Made by a program: the position numbers and the translations under genes | NCBI GenBank assembly: GCA_965238045.1 | Contig: CBDEGU010000012.1 | Location: 930,001 to 994,000, forward strand | Length of the DNA stretch: 64,000 nt | From: CBDEGU01 sp965238045 | Lineage (GTDB): Bacteria > Acidobacteriota > Terriglobia > Bryobacterales > UBA6623 | Direction: 5' to 3' | Shown: one piece after another, positions 33,922 through 43,484 of the stretch | Layout of the letters: the number at the start of each line of letters is the position of its first letter | Numbering within the stretch: position 1 is the stretch's first letter | Notes under the pieces: generated by a model | Seen by the model: only the letters and a program-made list of their open reading frames with translations | Told to the model about the DNA's origin: nothing | Database searches by the model: none

Positions 33922-36387
33922 CTAATTCCTGCGTTCGGCCGCAAAAATCTTCGCTGCCGCATAGCCGTGCTCGACGTAGGAGCCTTCCAGCCAGCAGAAC
34001 CAGGGGTAGGACGACATCACCAGAAAATCATCGTCGCCATCGGAGTTCCAGTCCGCGATCAGCACCCGGGGACTGTATAGAACCGTCGGCGGCAGATCGA
34101 ACGGCAGCGGCTGGGAAAACCGTGTTTCCGATTCGGGACCCAGGTTGCGGTACCAGGCCATCTTGCCGCCCCAGGCCGTGCCGATAATATCAAGCCTGCC
34201 ATCGCCGTCTCGGTCATAGACCAGCGGCTTGGCACGGTTCTCTAGATTGCCGAGTTTGCGCCGCTTGTCAAATTGCGGGTCCTGATTCGTGCCGAGATTT
34301 TCGTAGTAGAAGATGTCGCCGTAGGTGTCGCCCATGACGATATCGGTGTTGCCGTCTCCGTTGAAATCCGTGGCGGCGATGCCGGCCCTCGAGCCTTGCA
34401 TCTGCGTGAAGTCTTCGACCTTGCCGGCCTTGACGACCGGCGGCCCCACCTTCAGAGGACGCCCGCCCTGATGCGCCAATTGCTCACCCGCCAAGTCATA
34501 CCGCGGCGCGTTCTCGACCCCAGGGCCAGCCCCGCGATTGCGGTGCAGATAGGCATAACCGGAACCGTCCGCCCAGAGGATATCCATGTCGCCGTCGCGA
34601 TCGAAATCGTAAAGATAGACATACGCCCAGGGATCGCCATACGGCTGCTGATGGCTGATCTCTTCTCCAGGAGGCAGCAATGGTTTTGGTTCTTCAAACA
34701 AGCCGTGCGTTCCCTCGCCCTTGCCGAGGAGCACTTGCGGCGCGCCGCGGCCATCGAGCGGAGAACGAATCAAGTCCAGATGGCCGTCTCCATTCCAGTC
34801 CATGATTTGCGAAGCCGATAACGGCGCCAGACCCCACGGGGCCTTCTGCGCCTCGACCTTCCAGCGGGGTTCTTGACGAGTTCCCACATTCTCGGCCAGA
34901 TACACGCGGCGGGTGGTTGACACGACCAGGTCGATGAGCCCGTCGTGGTTGAAATCCAGGGGCCGGGGATGCGCGAGAATATCCTCTGGCGGATTGCCGT
35001 CATAGCGCAATGGCTTCCGCTCGAGGCGCGGCTGCGCGGGGCTGCCCGTGTTTTCGTAGTACAAGAGAAACTCGCTGACCGCGTCTCCGCCGCCCTTGTG
35101 CTGACCAAACGAGCCTGAGAGCAAATCCAGATCCCCGTCGCCATCTAAATCCACGGCCGAGGGGTGCGCGCCCCAAATGGTGTCAATCGGTTTGCCGTCA
35201 GCTTGCAGCGCGCCGCGAAAGGCAAGCACCGGTTCGGTCTTCGCATCCGCCGCGATATTTTCGTAGAACCAAATCCGCCCCGTGATGTAGCCGCCCAGCA
35301 GCAGGTCGAGATCGCCGTCGCCGTCCCAGTCGGCGGCCTCGACCGCGGGGGCGTAGTCGAGCTTGTAGTGGGGCGCTTCCGGGCAGGGTTTGGCGGGGAC
35401 GATGACCGGTTTGCCGTCAGCCTCGACGAATCCCTGGTAGACGAGCTTGCGCTCGGCGTTACTTCCACTGCGGCCGCCCTCGTTGCGATACCAAACCACG
35501 CCCGGCGGCCTCTCGATCCCCACCAGCAGATCCTTCACGCCGTCGCCGTCCCAGTCGGTCACTTTGGGCGAAGCCATCATGCCAGCATCAAGAATATCGC
35601 CCCCGGCTACGGTTACATACTCGCCCTGACCGAAGCGCGGCACGGTGCGATCACCTTCGTTCCGAAAGAACAGAATATTGCCAAAACCCATGCCCACCAA
35701 CAGGTCGTCGAGACCATCGCCGTCCCAGTCATCGACCGTTACGCGGTTATAAACGCTGCCGGTAAGGGAATCATTCTCGGGGTCTCGGCGCGGCGAACCG
35801 TCACCGATGAAACCCTGCCTGGGAACCCGCGGAGTCTCGCCTTCAGCAAGCGTGTCGAAGTAGATGGCGTAGCGTGATGCCCGATCACCGTGCTGCTGGT
35901 GATCCCAGACAAGCAATCCCGGATTGCCGGCGCCCTTGGCGTTCACCAGAAACGCACCGCGGGGAAAGGTTTCGTCAGTCGGCTCGCCCGGTCTCGACAC
36001 TTTCGGAAAATCCCAAGGCATCGACTTGTCGAGAAACCGCGACGCCAATTCACCCGGCGTCCGCGCAAACGGCCATGCCGCTGTTCGCGCCGCACCGCCC
36101 CCGGCTGGGTTGTGAGCGAAGACTTGCAGACTATTGAGATCCACCCGAGCTTGCAGGTCAAGCGCCGCAAAATCGTCCGAGAGAAAATCAAGCTCCAGCG
36201 ATGCCGGAAGCGAATCGGTCTCGCGCTCGCCCAGATCCACCGCCGCAACCTCGACCAGCAGACGGTAACGGGCATCCTGCGCCGCCCAGTCCGCGGCACC
36301 CTCGCCTCCGCAGCCCGGCGCGAGAAACACTAGAGGCAGCGCCATCCACAATACGAAGCGCCGCCCGATGCTCACCCGCATCCTCAT
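33922..36387 (-). CDS. FG-GAP/VCBS-repeat lipoprotein
   Basis: 821 residues. The start, RRFVLWMALPLVFLAPGC, ends in a lipobox (LAPGC), so it is predicted to be lipid-anchored. The rest is about ten repeats with calcium-binding DxDxDG cores, for example DWDGDGLDD, DWDGDGDLD, DLDGDGDLD, DFNGDGNTD, DRDGDGRLD and DWNSDGDDD. These form an integrin-like beta-propeller. No catalytic domain is seen. Such proteins bind ligands or other surface proteins. It is 9 bases downstream of the PhyH gene on the same strand. Confidence 0.88.
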   Translation of the reverse strand: MRMRVSIGRRFVLWMALPLVFLAPGCGGEGAADWAAQDARYRLLVEVAAVDLGERETDSLPASLELDFLSDDFAALDLQARVDLNSLQVFAHNPAGGGAARTAAWPFARTPGELASRFLDKSMPWDFPKVSRPGEPTDETFPRGAFLVNAKGAGNPGLLVWDHQQHGDRASRYAIYFDTLAEGETPRVPRQGFIGDGSPRRDPENDSLTGSVYNRVTVDDWDGDGLDDLLVGMGFGNILFFRNEGDRTVPRFGQGEYVTVAGGDILDAGMMASPKVTDWDGDGVKDLLVGIERPPGVVWYRNEGGRSGSNAERKLVYQGFVEADGKPVIVPAKPCPEAPHYKLDYAPAVEAADWDGDGDLDLLLGGYITGRIWFYENIAADAKTEPVLAFRGALQADGKPIDTIWGAHPSAVDLDGDGDLDLLSGSFGQHKGGGDAVSEFLLYYENTGSPAQPRLERKPLRYDGNPPEDILAHPRPLDFNHDGLIDLVVSTTRRVYLAENVGTRQEPRWKVEAQKAPWGLAPLSASQIMDWNGDGHLDLIRSPLDGRGAPQVLLGKGEGTHGLFEEPKPLLPPGEEISHQQPYGDPWAYVYLYDFDRDGDMDILWADGSGYAYLHRNRGAGPGVENAPRYDLAGEQLAHQGGRPLKVGPPVVKAGKVEDFTQMQGSRAGIAATDFNGDGNTDIVMGDTYGDIFYYENLGTNQDPQFDKRRKLGNLENRAKPLVYDRDGDGRLDIIGTAWGGKMAWYRNLGPESETRFSQPLPFDLPPTVLYSPRVLIADWNSDGDDDFLVMSSYPWFCWLEGSYVEHGYAAAKIFAAERRN

Positions 36388-36395
36388 CCCCGCCC

Positions 36396-37142
36396 CTAGG
36401 CAAACAGCGCGGCGTATTCCGGGCGCTTGAAGTAGGCCTTGTCGAGTGTTTCGATCTCGCAGGTGAGGCGGGCCGTCACCCAGTGCGTGGCATAGGCCTT
36501 TCGCCAGCGCCCGGACTCATTGCGGTGCGAGGTGTGCAGCGCCTTGGAGTGATGGAAGACAACGCCGCCCTTGCCAACCTCGGCGAGGGACTCCCTGGTC
36601 AGATCGATCTGCTCGGGCGGCGGCGCCAGGTTGTGATCTTCGCCCGGTATTTTGATGTGATCGAGGATCGGCCCGCGGTGCGAGCCGTCGATGTAGCGCA
36701 GGCAGCCGTTGGAGACATCCACGTCATCAAGGGCAATCCACGCCGTGATGACCTCGTCGTCGGGATGGCACCGGAAATAGAAATTGTCCTGATGATATGG
36801 CTTGGCCGATCCGAATCGCGGCGGTTTCAGAAATGCCTGGTCCATGCACAGCAGGGGCTCGACTCCCAGCAGATTCCGAACGCGCTCCTTCAGCCGCCCG
36901 CCGGACACCAGGCGCCGGCAAACCTCGCTCTTGAGGAAGGGCGTATCGATCTTGCGGGGCGCGCTGCTGGCGCCATCGGCCGAGCGGTCCGTCAGATATC
37001 CGGCTTTCGCCGTATCGCGCTCGCGGTCGGCGATATCCAGCAATTCGGCCGCGGCTCGGTCCGCCTCTTCCGGCTCGAAGACGCCCTCGGCGACCACCCA
37101 GCCCTTGTCCCAGTAATGGCGATGCTCCTCGCCGAGCGTCAT
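36396..37142 (-). CDS. Phytanoyl-CoA dioxygenase (PhyH) family protein
   Basis: Iron(II)/2-oxoglutarate-dependent hydroxylase of 248 residues. The metal ligands appear as H-x-D in PYHQDNFYF and a later His in FHHSKALHTSHRN. The 2-oxoglutarate-binding Arg fits HRNESGRWRKAYATHW. No signal peptide is seen. It probably shares a transcript with the downstream VCBS lipoprotein. The substrate is unknown. Confidence 0.88.
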   Translation of the reverse strand: MTLGEEHRHYWDKGWVVAEGVFEPEEADRAAAELLDIADRERDTAKAGYLTDRSADGASSAPRKIDTPFLKSEVCRRLVSGGRLKERVRNLLGVEPLLCMDQAFLKPPRFGSAKPYHQDNFYFRCHPDDEVITAWIALDDVDVSNGCLRYIDGSHRGPILDHIKIPGEDHNLAPPPEQIDLTRESLAEVGKGGVVFHHSKALHTSHRNESGRWRKAYATHWVTARLTCEIETLDKAYFKRPEYAALFA

Positions 37143-37324
37143 GACTCCATAACCTTCACAATGTCTTGCCTCGACCCAGCCGCTCTAGCTCAAAAACAAG
37201 TGCATGCAGGGCCAGCGATCTCGGCACAGACCGATTGTACATCACGATGCAGCGACAGAATGTATCTCGAAGCATTGTCTTACTCCCTCGGTAGCCAGCG
37301 CCCAGTCGTATACGATGATCTAAC

Positions 37325-39184
37325 ATGACGCGCATCCTGCCCACTGCTCCCACCACTACACGCCCTCCGATAACGGCAACCGCGACGGCGATACTTCTCG
37401 TGCTTTGCTTGCTGGCGCCCGCCGCCCAGGCACAATCATCGGCCAAGAAGATCGATGCGCTGCTCGATGGCGGCACCCAGCCGGGCATCATTCAGATCGC
37501 CATCGGCGTTACCCGCAAGGGCACGCCGATTCCCGCGCTCATCACCGCCGCCGACCTTGACTACAACACGCCGAAGACACGCATTCTTCTCGTCGCGGGT
37601 CTCGATGGCTCCAGCGCATCAGTCAGCTCGGCGCTATCGGCCATCGAATGGTTCCACCGCGACCCAGCCGCCGCGAAGTACCACGGCCGGATCGCGCTCT
37701 CGGCCGTCCCGCTGGCCAATCCCGACGGCTGGGCTCTGGGGCTGGGCCCGGGCGACGGCTCGGGGAACGGCTCGGGTGGCAACCCCGCGCGCGGTTATGC
37801 GCCCCGGGGCGACGCCTATCACAGCTCCACCGAGCCCGAGGCCGCCTATCTCTGGCGCTGGATCGGCATGCATGCGCCCGACCTGGTGATCGATATTCAC
37901 CAGGGCGAGGCGCGCGGCTGGGGCTACATGCCGCCGGAATGGATCGAGCCGGACCTGCCGCTGTGGGGCCTCATCGCCCATCTGCCGCCACCGGCGGTGA
38001 CCTCGTCCGGGGCCGATCAGCTCGCCTCGCAACTGGTTCGCGGACGCCCAAGCGGAACCGGCGCGGTTTCCGCCCTGACCTTCTACACGCCGAAAGACGA
38101 TGGTTCCCAGTTCCTCGAAGAAATTCTTCAGGCCATCACCAAGGCGGGTTTCCGCGAACCCTCGCCCGCGCGTCAAACCATCCAGCGCCGGCTCGCGCGC
38201 ACACCGCTCGAAGTCGCCCGCCAGCTCGCCAGCCATTACGGCCACGACGCCGGCAGCATCGTCTACACCCGAACCGTGGCGATCCTCGGACACATCCGCC
38301 TCGCTGAACTCACCGGCGACCGAGGCCATCTTGAGGACATCGAACGGCTTCTCGCGCCCTATGCCAGCGGAGAAAAGCCCTCACTGCCCGCGCAAGTCAC
38401 CACCAGCCATCTCGCCGGTCACCTGGTCTTCAGCGAACTCGCCCGCGCTACCGGCAACCAGAAATACACCGAGCTGGCCCGTGCCGCCGCCGATCTCGGA
38501 TTCGACCGGCAAGGCCGGCCGCGCGAATCGATGCCATTCCATCACGAGATGAGCGACTCGGTTTTCATGGGAACGCCGATCCTGGCCGAAACCGGGCGTC
38601 TCACCGGCGAGCGCAAATACTTCGACATGGCCATCCGCCATTGGCGCTTCATTCAGCAACTCGACCAGAGGCGCGACGGCCTCTATCGCAATTCACCGCT
38701 CACCGAGGCCGCCTGGGGACGCGGCAATGGCTTCCCGGCCCTGGGCCTGGCTCTGGCCCTGACCGCGATCCCGCAAAACCACCCAGGCCGCGCCGAAATG
38801 CTGGCCGCCTACCGCGTCCACATGCGGGCGTTGCTTCGCCACCAGGACCCCACCGGCATGTGGCATCAGGTGATCGATCATCCCGAGAGCTACCGCGAAC
38901 TCACCGCGACCGCCATGATCGCCGTCGCCATGATGCGGGGCCTGCGCCACGGCTGGCTCGATCGGCCAACCTATGAAGCGGCCACCGGCAGCGCCTGGTA
39001 CGCTCTTAAGAGCCGTATCGCGCCCAATGGCGAATTGGTGGACGTTTGCACCGGCACCGGCAAACAGACCAGCCTGCACGCTTACTTCGACCGCACGGCC
39101 ATTCTGGGCCGCGACCCGCGCGGCGGGGCCATGGCTCTGCTGGTTGCGGTCGAGCGAGCCGCTTGGGAACTCGATCGCAAGTAA
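37325..39184 (+). CDS. Fusion of a degenerate M14 carboxypeptidase-like domain with a GH105/GH88-like hydrolase
   Basis: 619 residues, exported (signal ends near PAAQAQ at 37). Residues about 40-270 resemble zinc carboxypeptidases: ILLVAGLDGSSAS at about 89, VPLANPDGWALG, and LVIDIHQGE with H at about 190. The H-x-x-E ligand pair expected in the first motif is absent, so this part is probably not a peptidase. Residues about 290-615 are an alpha/alpha barrel like unsaturated uronyl hydrolases: HHEMSDSVFMGTPILAETG at about 405 with the catalytic-type Asp, WGRGNGF, GMWHQVID and ELTATAMIA. It likely acts on pectin-type oligosaccharides. Confidence 0.8.
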   Translation: MTRILPTAPTTTRPPITATATAILLVLCLLAPAAQAQSSAKKIDALLDGGTQPGIIQIAIGVTRKGTPIPALITAADLDYNTPKTRILLVAGLDGSSASVSSALSAIEWFHRDPAAAKYHGRIALSAVPLANPDGWALGLGPGDGSGNGSGGNPARGYAPRGDAYHSSTEPEAAYLWRWIGMHAPDLVIDIHQGEARGWGYMPPEWIEPDLPLWGLIAHLPPPAVTSSGADQLASQLVRGRPSGTGAVSALTFYTPKDDGSQFLEEILQAITKAGFREPSPARQTIQRRLARTPLEVARQLASHYGHDAGSIVYTRTVAILGHIRLAELTGDRGHLEDIERLLAPYASGEKPSLPAQVTTSHLAGHLVFSELARATGNQKYTELARAAADLGFDRQGRPRESMPFHHEMSDSVFMGTPILAETGRLTGERKYFDMAIRHWRFIQQLDQRRDGLYRNSPLTEAAWGRGNGFPALGLALALTAIPQNHPGRAEMLAAYRVHMRALLRHQDPTGMWHQVIDHPESYRELTATAMIAVAMMRGLRHGWLDRPTYEAATGSAWYALKSRIAPNGELVDVCTGTGKQTSLHAYFDRTAILGRDPRGGAMALLVAVERAAWELDRK

Positions 39185-39261
39185 TACACACCAACGCCAG
39201 CGCCGCCGGGCCGGGCCGCGGGCCTTTCCGTACCGGTTGATACAAGAGAGGTGATCCAAGA

Positions 39262-40077
39262 ATGAAACTTTCCCGCCGAAACCTTCTAGCAGCCGCCTCG
39301 GTGGCGGCGCCCGCCCTTCTCGCCCGCGCCGGCGCGGCGGCCCCCAAGCCCCTCGTCATCGATGCTCATTGTCACGCCGGTCACGGGCAAGACATGACCC
39401 AGCCCTGGAACACGATCGCCGACCCCAAGGTCACCCTCGACAGAATGGCCGAGGCCGGTATCGACCGCACGATCATCTTCCCGATCAACAACGACGACTT
39501 CGAGAAACCCAACAGGGAAGTCGTCCAGATCGTCCAGCAGTACCCCGGCAAGTTCATCGGCTTCGCCAAGCATGACCCGGTCAAGGAGCGAGGAAGGATT
39601 CCTGATCTTCTGCGCCGCGAAGTCAGAGAACTCGGCTTGAAGGGGCTCAAACTTCACGACCCGCCAACCCGCGATATTCTCGACACTGTGGCGGAACTGA
39701 AGATACCGGTCCTCTATCACCCAGGCCGCGTATCCCAATTCCATCTCATCGCCGCGAACTACCCCCAGATCAACTTCATCATGGCGCACCTGGGAGTCTT
39801 CGCCTCGCGCGACTGGACCGAGCACATCGCGGCCATCGACATCGCCAAGCGATACCCGAACGTCTATCTCGAAACCTCGTCGGTCGTCTTCTTCCGGTTT
39901 CTCGAAATGGCGGTGCAAGAGCTAGGACCGAAGAAGGTGATTTTCGGCACCGACGGCCCCGAGCTCGACTCCCGCGTCGAGATTCATAAGATCCGGCTGC
40001 TCAAACTGAAGCCCGAGGACGAAGCAGCCGTGCTGGGTGGAAACGTCGCCAAGCTGCTGCCGCCCGGCACGCTCTAG
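39262..40077 (+). CDS. Exported amidohydrolase-2 family hydrolase
   Basis: 271-residue TIM-barrel metal-dependent hydrolase. It begins with a twin-arginine-type signal (KLSRRNLLAAASVAAPALLA). Metal ligands are H-x-H in DAHCHAGHG, His in LYHPGRVSQ, His in FIMAHLGVF and Asp in FGTDGPELDS. It follows the M14-like/GH105 fusion by 77 bases on the same strand, so both may serve one catabolic route. The substrate is unknown; decarboxylase or lactonase activity is possible in this family. Confidence 0.88.
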   Translation: MKLSRRNLLAAASVAAPALLARAGAAAPKPLVIDAHCHAGHGQDMTQPWNTIADPKVTLDRMAEAGIDRTIIFPINNDDFEKPNREVVQIVQQYPGKFIGFAKHDPVKERGRIPDLLRREVRELGLKGLKLHDPPTRDILDTVAELKIPVLYHPGRVSQFHLIAANYPQINFIMAHLGVFASRDWTEHIAAIDIAKRYPNVYLETSSVVFFRFLEMAVQELGPKKVIFGTDGPELDSRVEIHKIRLLKLKPEDEAAVLGGNVAKLLPPGTL

Positions 40078-40171
40078 CCAGCACTTCGGCAGCCGCAGCC
40101 CCGCGCCGGCAAGCTCTCTCCCAGTTGACAACCCGGCGCCATGGCTGGCGGCCCTCAGCCGGCCTGTCTCG

Positions 40172-40414
40172 CTAGGGCTTCGGCAGGCCCAGCCGCTCGA
40201 TCAGCTTACGCAAACTGCGAGTCTGCTCGGCCGAGGGACGCTCCTTCAGCACGGCCCTACGATTGAGCCTGGCGATTTCGCTCCGGAAAATTTCGATTTC
40301 CCTCGGCGCCACCACGCCGATCTTCACATGCCCGCGCCCGACCCTCAGCACCCGCACTTCCACCGAATCGCCGATCATGAACGATTCGCCCTGCTGTCTT
40401 CGAAATACCAGCAT
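40172..40414 (-). CDS. csrA: Carbon storage regulator CsrA
   Basis: RNA-binding dimer that blocks or stabilises mRNAs at GGA sites. The start MLVFRRQQGESFMIGDSVEVRV and the core VKIGVVAPREIEIFR match CsrA. At 80 residues it has a longer C-terminal tail than the roughly 60-residue enteric form. Only three bases separate it from fliW upstream, giving the fliW-csrA pair. Confidence 0.95.
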   Translation of the reverse strand: MLVFRRQQGESFMIGDSVEVRVLRVGRGHVKIGVVAPREIEIFRSEIARLNRRAVLKERPSAEQTRSLRKLIERLGLPKP

Positions 40415-40417
40415 CGT

Positions 40418-40825
40418 TCACTCCGCCCTCAGAGGATACGCGCACGAATACTCGCTTTCAAACTGCACCACTTGCTTGGCCAGCCCGGTCGCCGGGTTAA
40501 TAATGATCGGCGCCATCAGGTTGCAGGTGGGCGGTCCCTTCTTGCCGGCGAGCACCAGCACGACCAGCCCAATGACGTTCTTGCCAAGCACGGCCTTCTC
40601 GCCCAAGCCGAGCCGGGCTTCGTCCTTGGCGCCGAGGTTGAGCTGATATTGCGGGCTCACCTGGTCTACCGGCAGCACCGGCAGACTGATGCCATCCTTC
40701 TCGGTGCTCTCGAGAAGCGCGATCGGGGCCAGTTCGGCGGGCCGGGCCAGAACGAAATGCCGGCATCCCTCGAAGCCCGGCAGCCCGTCGGGGAATTCAA
40801 TCTTCGTATTGTCAGCCAGGGTCAT
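40418..40825 (-). CDS. fliW: Flagellar assembly factor FliW, CsrA antagonist
   Basis: 135 residues. In bacteria with this pair FliW binds flagellin or CsrA and so ties CsrA activity to flagellin level. Typical features are EFPDGLPGFEGCRHFVL, SPQYQLNL and LVVLVLAGK..CNLMAPIIINPATGLAKQ. It is transcribed with csrA. No flagellar structural genes lie in the window. Confidence 0.93.
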   Translation of the reverse strand: MTLADNTKIEFPDGLPGFEGCRHFVLARPAELAPIALLESTEKDGISLPVLPVDQVSPQYQLNLGAKDEARLGLGEKAVLGKNVIGLVVLVLAGKKGPPTCNLMAPIIINPATGLAKQVVQFESEYSCAYPLRAE

Positions 40826-40994
40826 ACGCGGGAATAACGGTCAGCCCCATACAGATGGCCACCGCGGCGGGCGGAGTTCCTAGCTGTCATATCGGCCAGT
40901 TCGGAAGGTCTATTTATGGAGTGAAATCAGTGGCTGGGATAGCGGCCCGCGGTTGGCGCCCCTTCCCAACGTTTTGCGGTATCCTGAGTGCACC

Positions 40995-42380
40995 ATGATC
41001 GTAGAAACGGACCGCGCCACATCGAAAATCGTTGAAAACTATGTCCAGAAGACACCGGCCTCGGCTGAGCGTCACGCGACGGCGCTAGGGCGGTTTCCCA
41101 ACGGTGTCACTCACATTACGCGCTTTCTCAACCCCCATCCTTTGTATATCGAGCGCGCCGCCGGATCACGAAAATGGGACCCCGACGGCAACGAGTACGT
41201 CGACTATCTGGGAGGACACGGAGCGCTGATCCTCGGACATTCTCATCCCGAGGTTGTCGAAGCCGTCGTCGCCCAGATCCCGCGCGGGACGCATTTCGGC
41301 GCGCAGCATGAACTGGAACTCGAATGGGCCGGCCTGATACAAGAGATGATCCCCAGCGCGGACAAAGTGCGCTTCGTCTCTTCCGGCACCGAAGCCACGC
41401 AGATGGCGCTGCGCCTAGCCAGAGCCTTTACCGGCCGACCGAAATTCCTTCGCTTCGGGGGACATTTTCACGGCTGGCACGACCACGTTGCGTTCAACTC
41501 CGCTCCGCCTGATGTGAACGAACCGGCCGGAATCCCGCGGTCCGTCGTCGATGAGGTGATCGTCACCGACCCCAACGACACCGGCGCTGTCGGGCGAATT
41601 CTCTCTAGCCGCGATGATGTCGCGGCCGTGATCCTCGAACCCACCGGAGCCGGTTTCGGGCACATCCCCACCCGAGGTGAGACGCTGCGAAAGCTTCGCG
41701 AATTGACGCGTCAGCACGGCGTGCTGTTGATCTTCGACGAAGTTATTACCGGCTTTCGTGTTTCCACCGGCGGAGCCCAGGCACATTACAATGTCATACC
41801 CGATCTCACCACCTTGGCGAAGATTATTGCCGGTGGTTATCCCGGCGCGGCCGTCGTAGGCCGGGCTGACATTATGGACTTGCTGAGCTTCACGGTGTCG
41901 GACGGCGCCCTGCAGCCCCCCCGCATTCCTCACCAGGGAACGTTCAACGGTTACCCGGTGGGCGCGGCGGCGGGCATCGTGACACTGCAACTCCTGCGGG
42001 ACGGCCCCTACATCGAAAGCGCCAATCAAACCGCCCAGGCCATTCGAGACGGTATCGGGTCGATGATCCAAAAACTTGGCGCGCCCTGGTGTGTCTACGG
42101 AGAATTCTCCGGCCTCCACATTTTCACCAACCCGGAGCGCCAAAGCGTTTCTACCGAAGACATCTATGCGGGCAAGGTTCCCTGGCGAATCCTCGCGAAG
42201 GGTATGGCCCCCGAATTGGGTCACAAGATCCGCCTCGGCATGCTCTGCGGCGGCGTCGACTTTGCCGCCTGGCCCGGAGGTGTCGTCTCCGGCGTCCACT
42301 CCCAGGAGGATGTCGAACGAACTCTCGCCGCCTTCAAGAACCTGCTTGGAATGCTGGCTCAAGAGGGCTATTTAGACTGA
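40995..42380 (+). CDS. PLP-dependent class-III aminotransferase (glutamate-1-semialdehyde aminomutase-like)
   Basis: 461 residues from the ATG at 40995. Motifs are the substrate-side start (FPNGVTHITRFLNPHPLYI), YVDYLGGHGALILGHSHPEV, VRFVSSGTEATQMALRLARA for phosphate binding, LIFDEVITGFR for the pyridine-N Asp, and TTLAKIIAGGYPG with the PLP lysine. It is close to HemL and related aspartate-aminotransferase-family proteins, but the N-terminus (ASAERHATALGRFPNG) fits the catabolic homologues better. I leave the symbol open. Confidence 0.9.
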   Translation: MIVETDRATSKIVENYVQKTPASAERHATALGRFPNGVTHITRFLNPHPLYIERAAGSRKWDPDGNEYVDYLGGHGALILGHSHPEVVEAVVAQIPRGTHFGAQHELELEWAGLIQEMIPSADKVRFVSSGTEATQMALRLARAFTGRPKFLRFGGHFHGWHDHVAFNSAPPDVNEPAGIPRSVVDEVIVTDPNDTGAVGRILSSRDDVAAVILEPTGAGFGHIPTRGETLRKLRELTRQHGVLLIFDEVITGFRVSTGGAQAHYNVIPDLTTLAKIIAGGYPGAAVVGRADIMDLLSFTVSDGALQPPRIPHQGTFNGYPVGAAAGIVTLQLLRDGPYIESANQTAQAIRDGIGSMIQKLGAPWCVYGEFSGLHIFTNPERQSVSTEDIYAGKVPWRILAKGMAPELGHKIRLGMLCGGVDFAAWPGGVVSGVHSQEDVERTLAAFKNLLGMLAQEGYLD

Positions 42381-42547
42381 GCGGCCGCGGGCGAACCGCG
42401 CAAACATCGGAGTGGCCGTTTCGCAAGACGACAGGCGCTGTTTGCCGGCCGTTGCTCGGGGCTCGGTCATGGGCGGCGGATGCGTGCTGTGCCACACCGG
42501 CCACGGCCTTCCTGGACCAGCTGGCGAGGGACTCTGAGGTTGTCCGG

Positions 42548-43384
42548 TCAGGGCTCGAGTCCCCAGATTTCGTGGAACACCGCGGCCAGACGAACGCCAG
42601 CCTTCATGAGCTGTTCCTCGACGATCGACCGCAGACGCTGGATGTAGTCCGCCTCCAAGACCTTCGTCTCGCCCTCGGGCAGCGTCCCGTAGGCAAACCG
42701 CACAGCCACCAGATGTGATTCCCAGGTCCAGTCTTGCAGGCGCCCCTGGCTCCAGTGCTTGCTGTCCGCCGGCTTGAGCTTGGCGATCAGTCGCTCGCTG
42801 AACGCGGCCTCGTCTTCGATCATCATTTCTAGCAGGCCGGTCTCCCAGAACCGGCCCAAGTCCGAGCGCTGGCCGTTGAACACAACAGGAATCTCTCGGC
42901 CTTTCGAGCCGGCCGGGTAGCCGGCGCGCAGCGGTTGGTGAAGATCGCCCATCAAATGGATCACGAAGCGTAGCGCCTCGTACCTTTCCGCCGGGGGACG
43001 CATAGCCAGCCGCGCTACGCCAACAAATTCCCTCATTTTCGCCGTGATGCACTCGCGGATCGGGCAATCACGCTCTAGCTTCAGCTCCACCGAGCCGGGC
43101 CGGAACTCAATCGAGTGCCAGCGCGCCGTCACCGGACGTTCGGCGATGATTTCGTCCGCCCAGTTCGCCGCCTCGACCAGAGAAGCCCCTTTGCCCGCAA
43201 CGATCTGGTATCTCGAAAGCGCCTGCTTCGACAACTGACTTTCCGCGATGCGCGCCACGACGCGATGGCCGGCCGGACCCCAGGCCCATGAGGGCGCCGC
43301 CCCGGCGCTCAGCAACACCAGGCCCAGCAGCACCAGGCCGAGTAGCAACCGAAGTTTCCCGTCTTCCCGCCAGAACCGCGTCAT
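42548..43384 (-). CDS. S1/P1-type nuclease
   Basis: Exported zinc-dependent nuclease of 278 residues. It has a signal peptide (LLLGLVLLGLVLLSAGAAPSWA) and then the mature start WGPAGHRVVARIA, whose N-terminal Trp and His are zinc ligands. Other ligands are in AANWADEI, WHSIEF, FVIHLMGDLHQPL (His-Leu-Met-Gly-Asp-Leu-His) and the C-terminal half. It degrades single-stranded nucleic acid in the periplasm or outside. It stands alone between convergent and divergent genes. Confidence 0.92.
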   Translation of the reverse strand: MTRFWREDGKLRLLLGLVLLGLVLLSAGAAPSWAWGPAGHRVVARIAESQLSKQALSRYQIVAGKGASLVEAANWADEIIAERPVTARWHSIEFRPGSVELKLERDCPIRECITAKMREFVGVARLAMRPPAERYEALRFVIHLMGDLHQPLRAGYPAGSKGREIPVVFNGQRSDLGRFWETGLLEMMIEDEAAFSERLIAKLKPADSKHWSQGRLQDWTWESHLVAVRFAYGTLPEGETKVLEADYIQRLRSIVEEQLMKAGVRLAAVFHEIWGLEP

Positions 43385-43484
43385 ACTTGTACGATACTAG
43401 ATCTGATGGTTGGCGCCGGTGGGACCGCCGTGCGCCGGCAATCGGCGGCGCGTATCTGGTTCCGGTCGCGCCGATCCAACGGAA

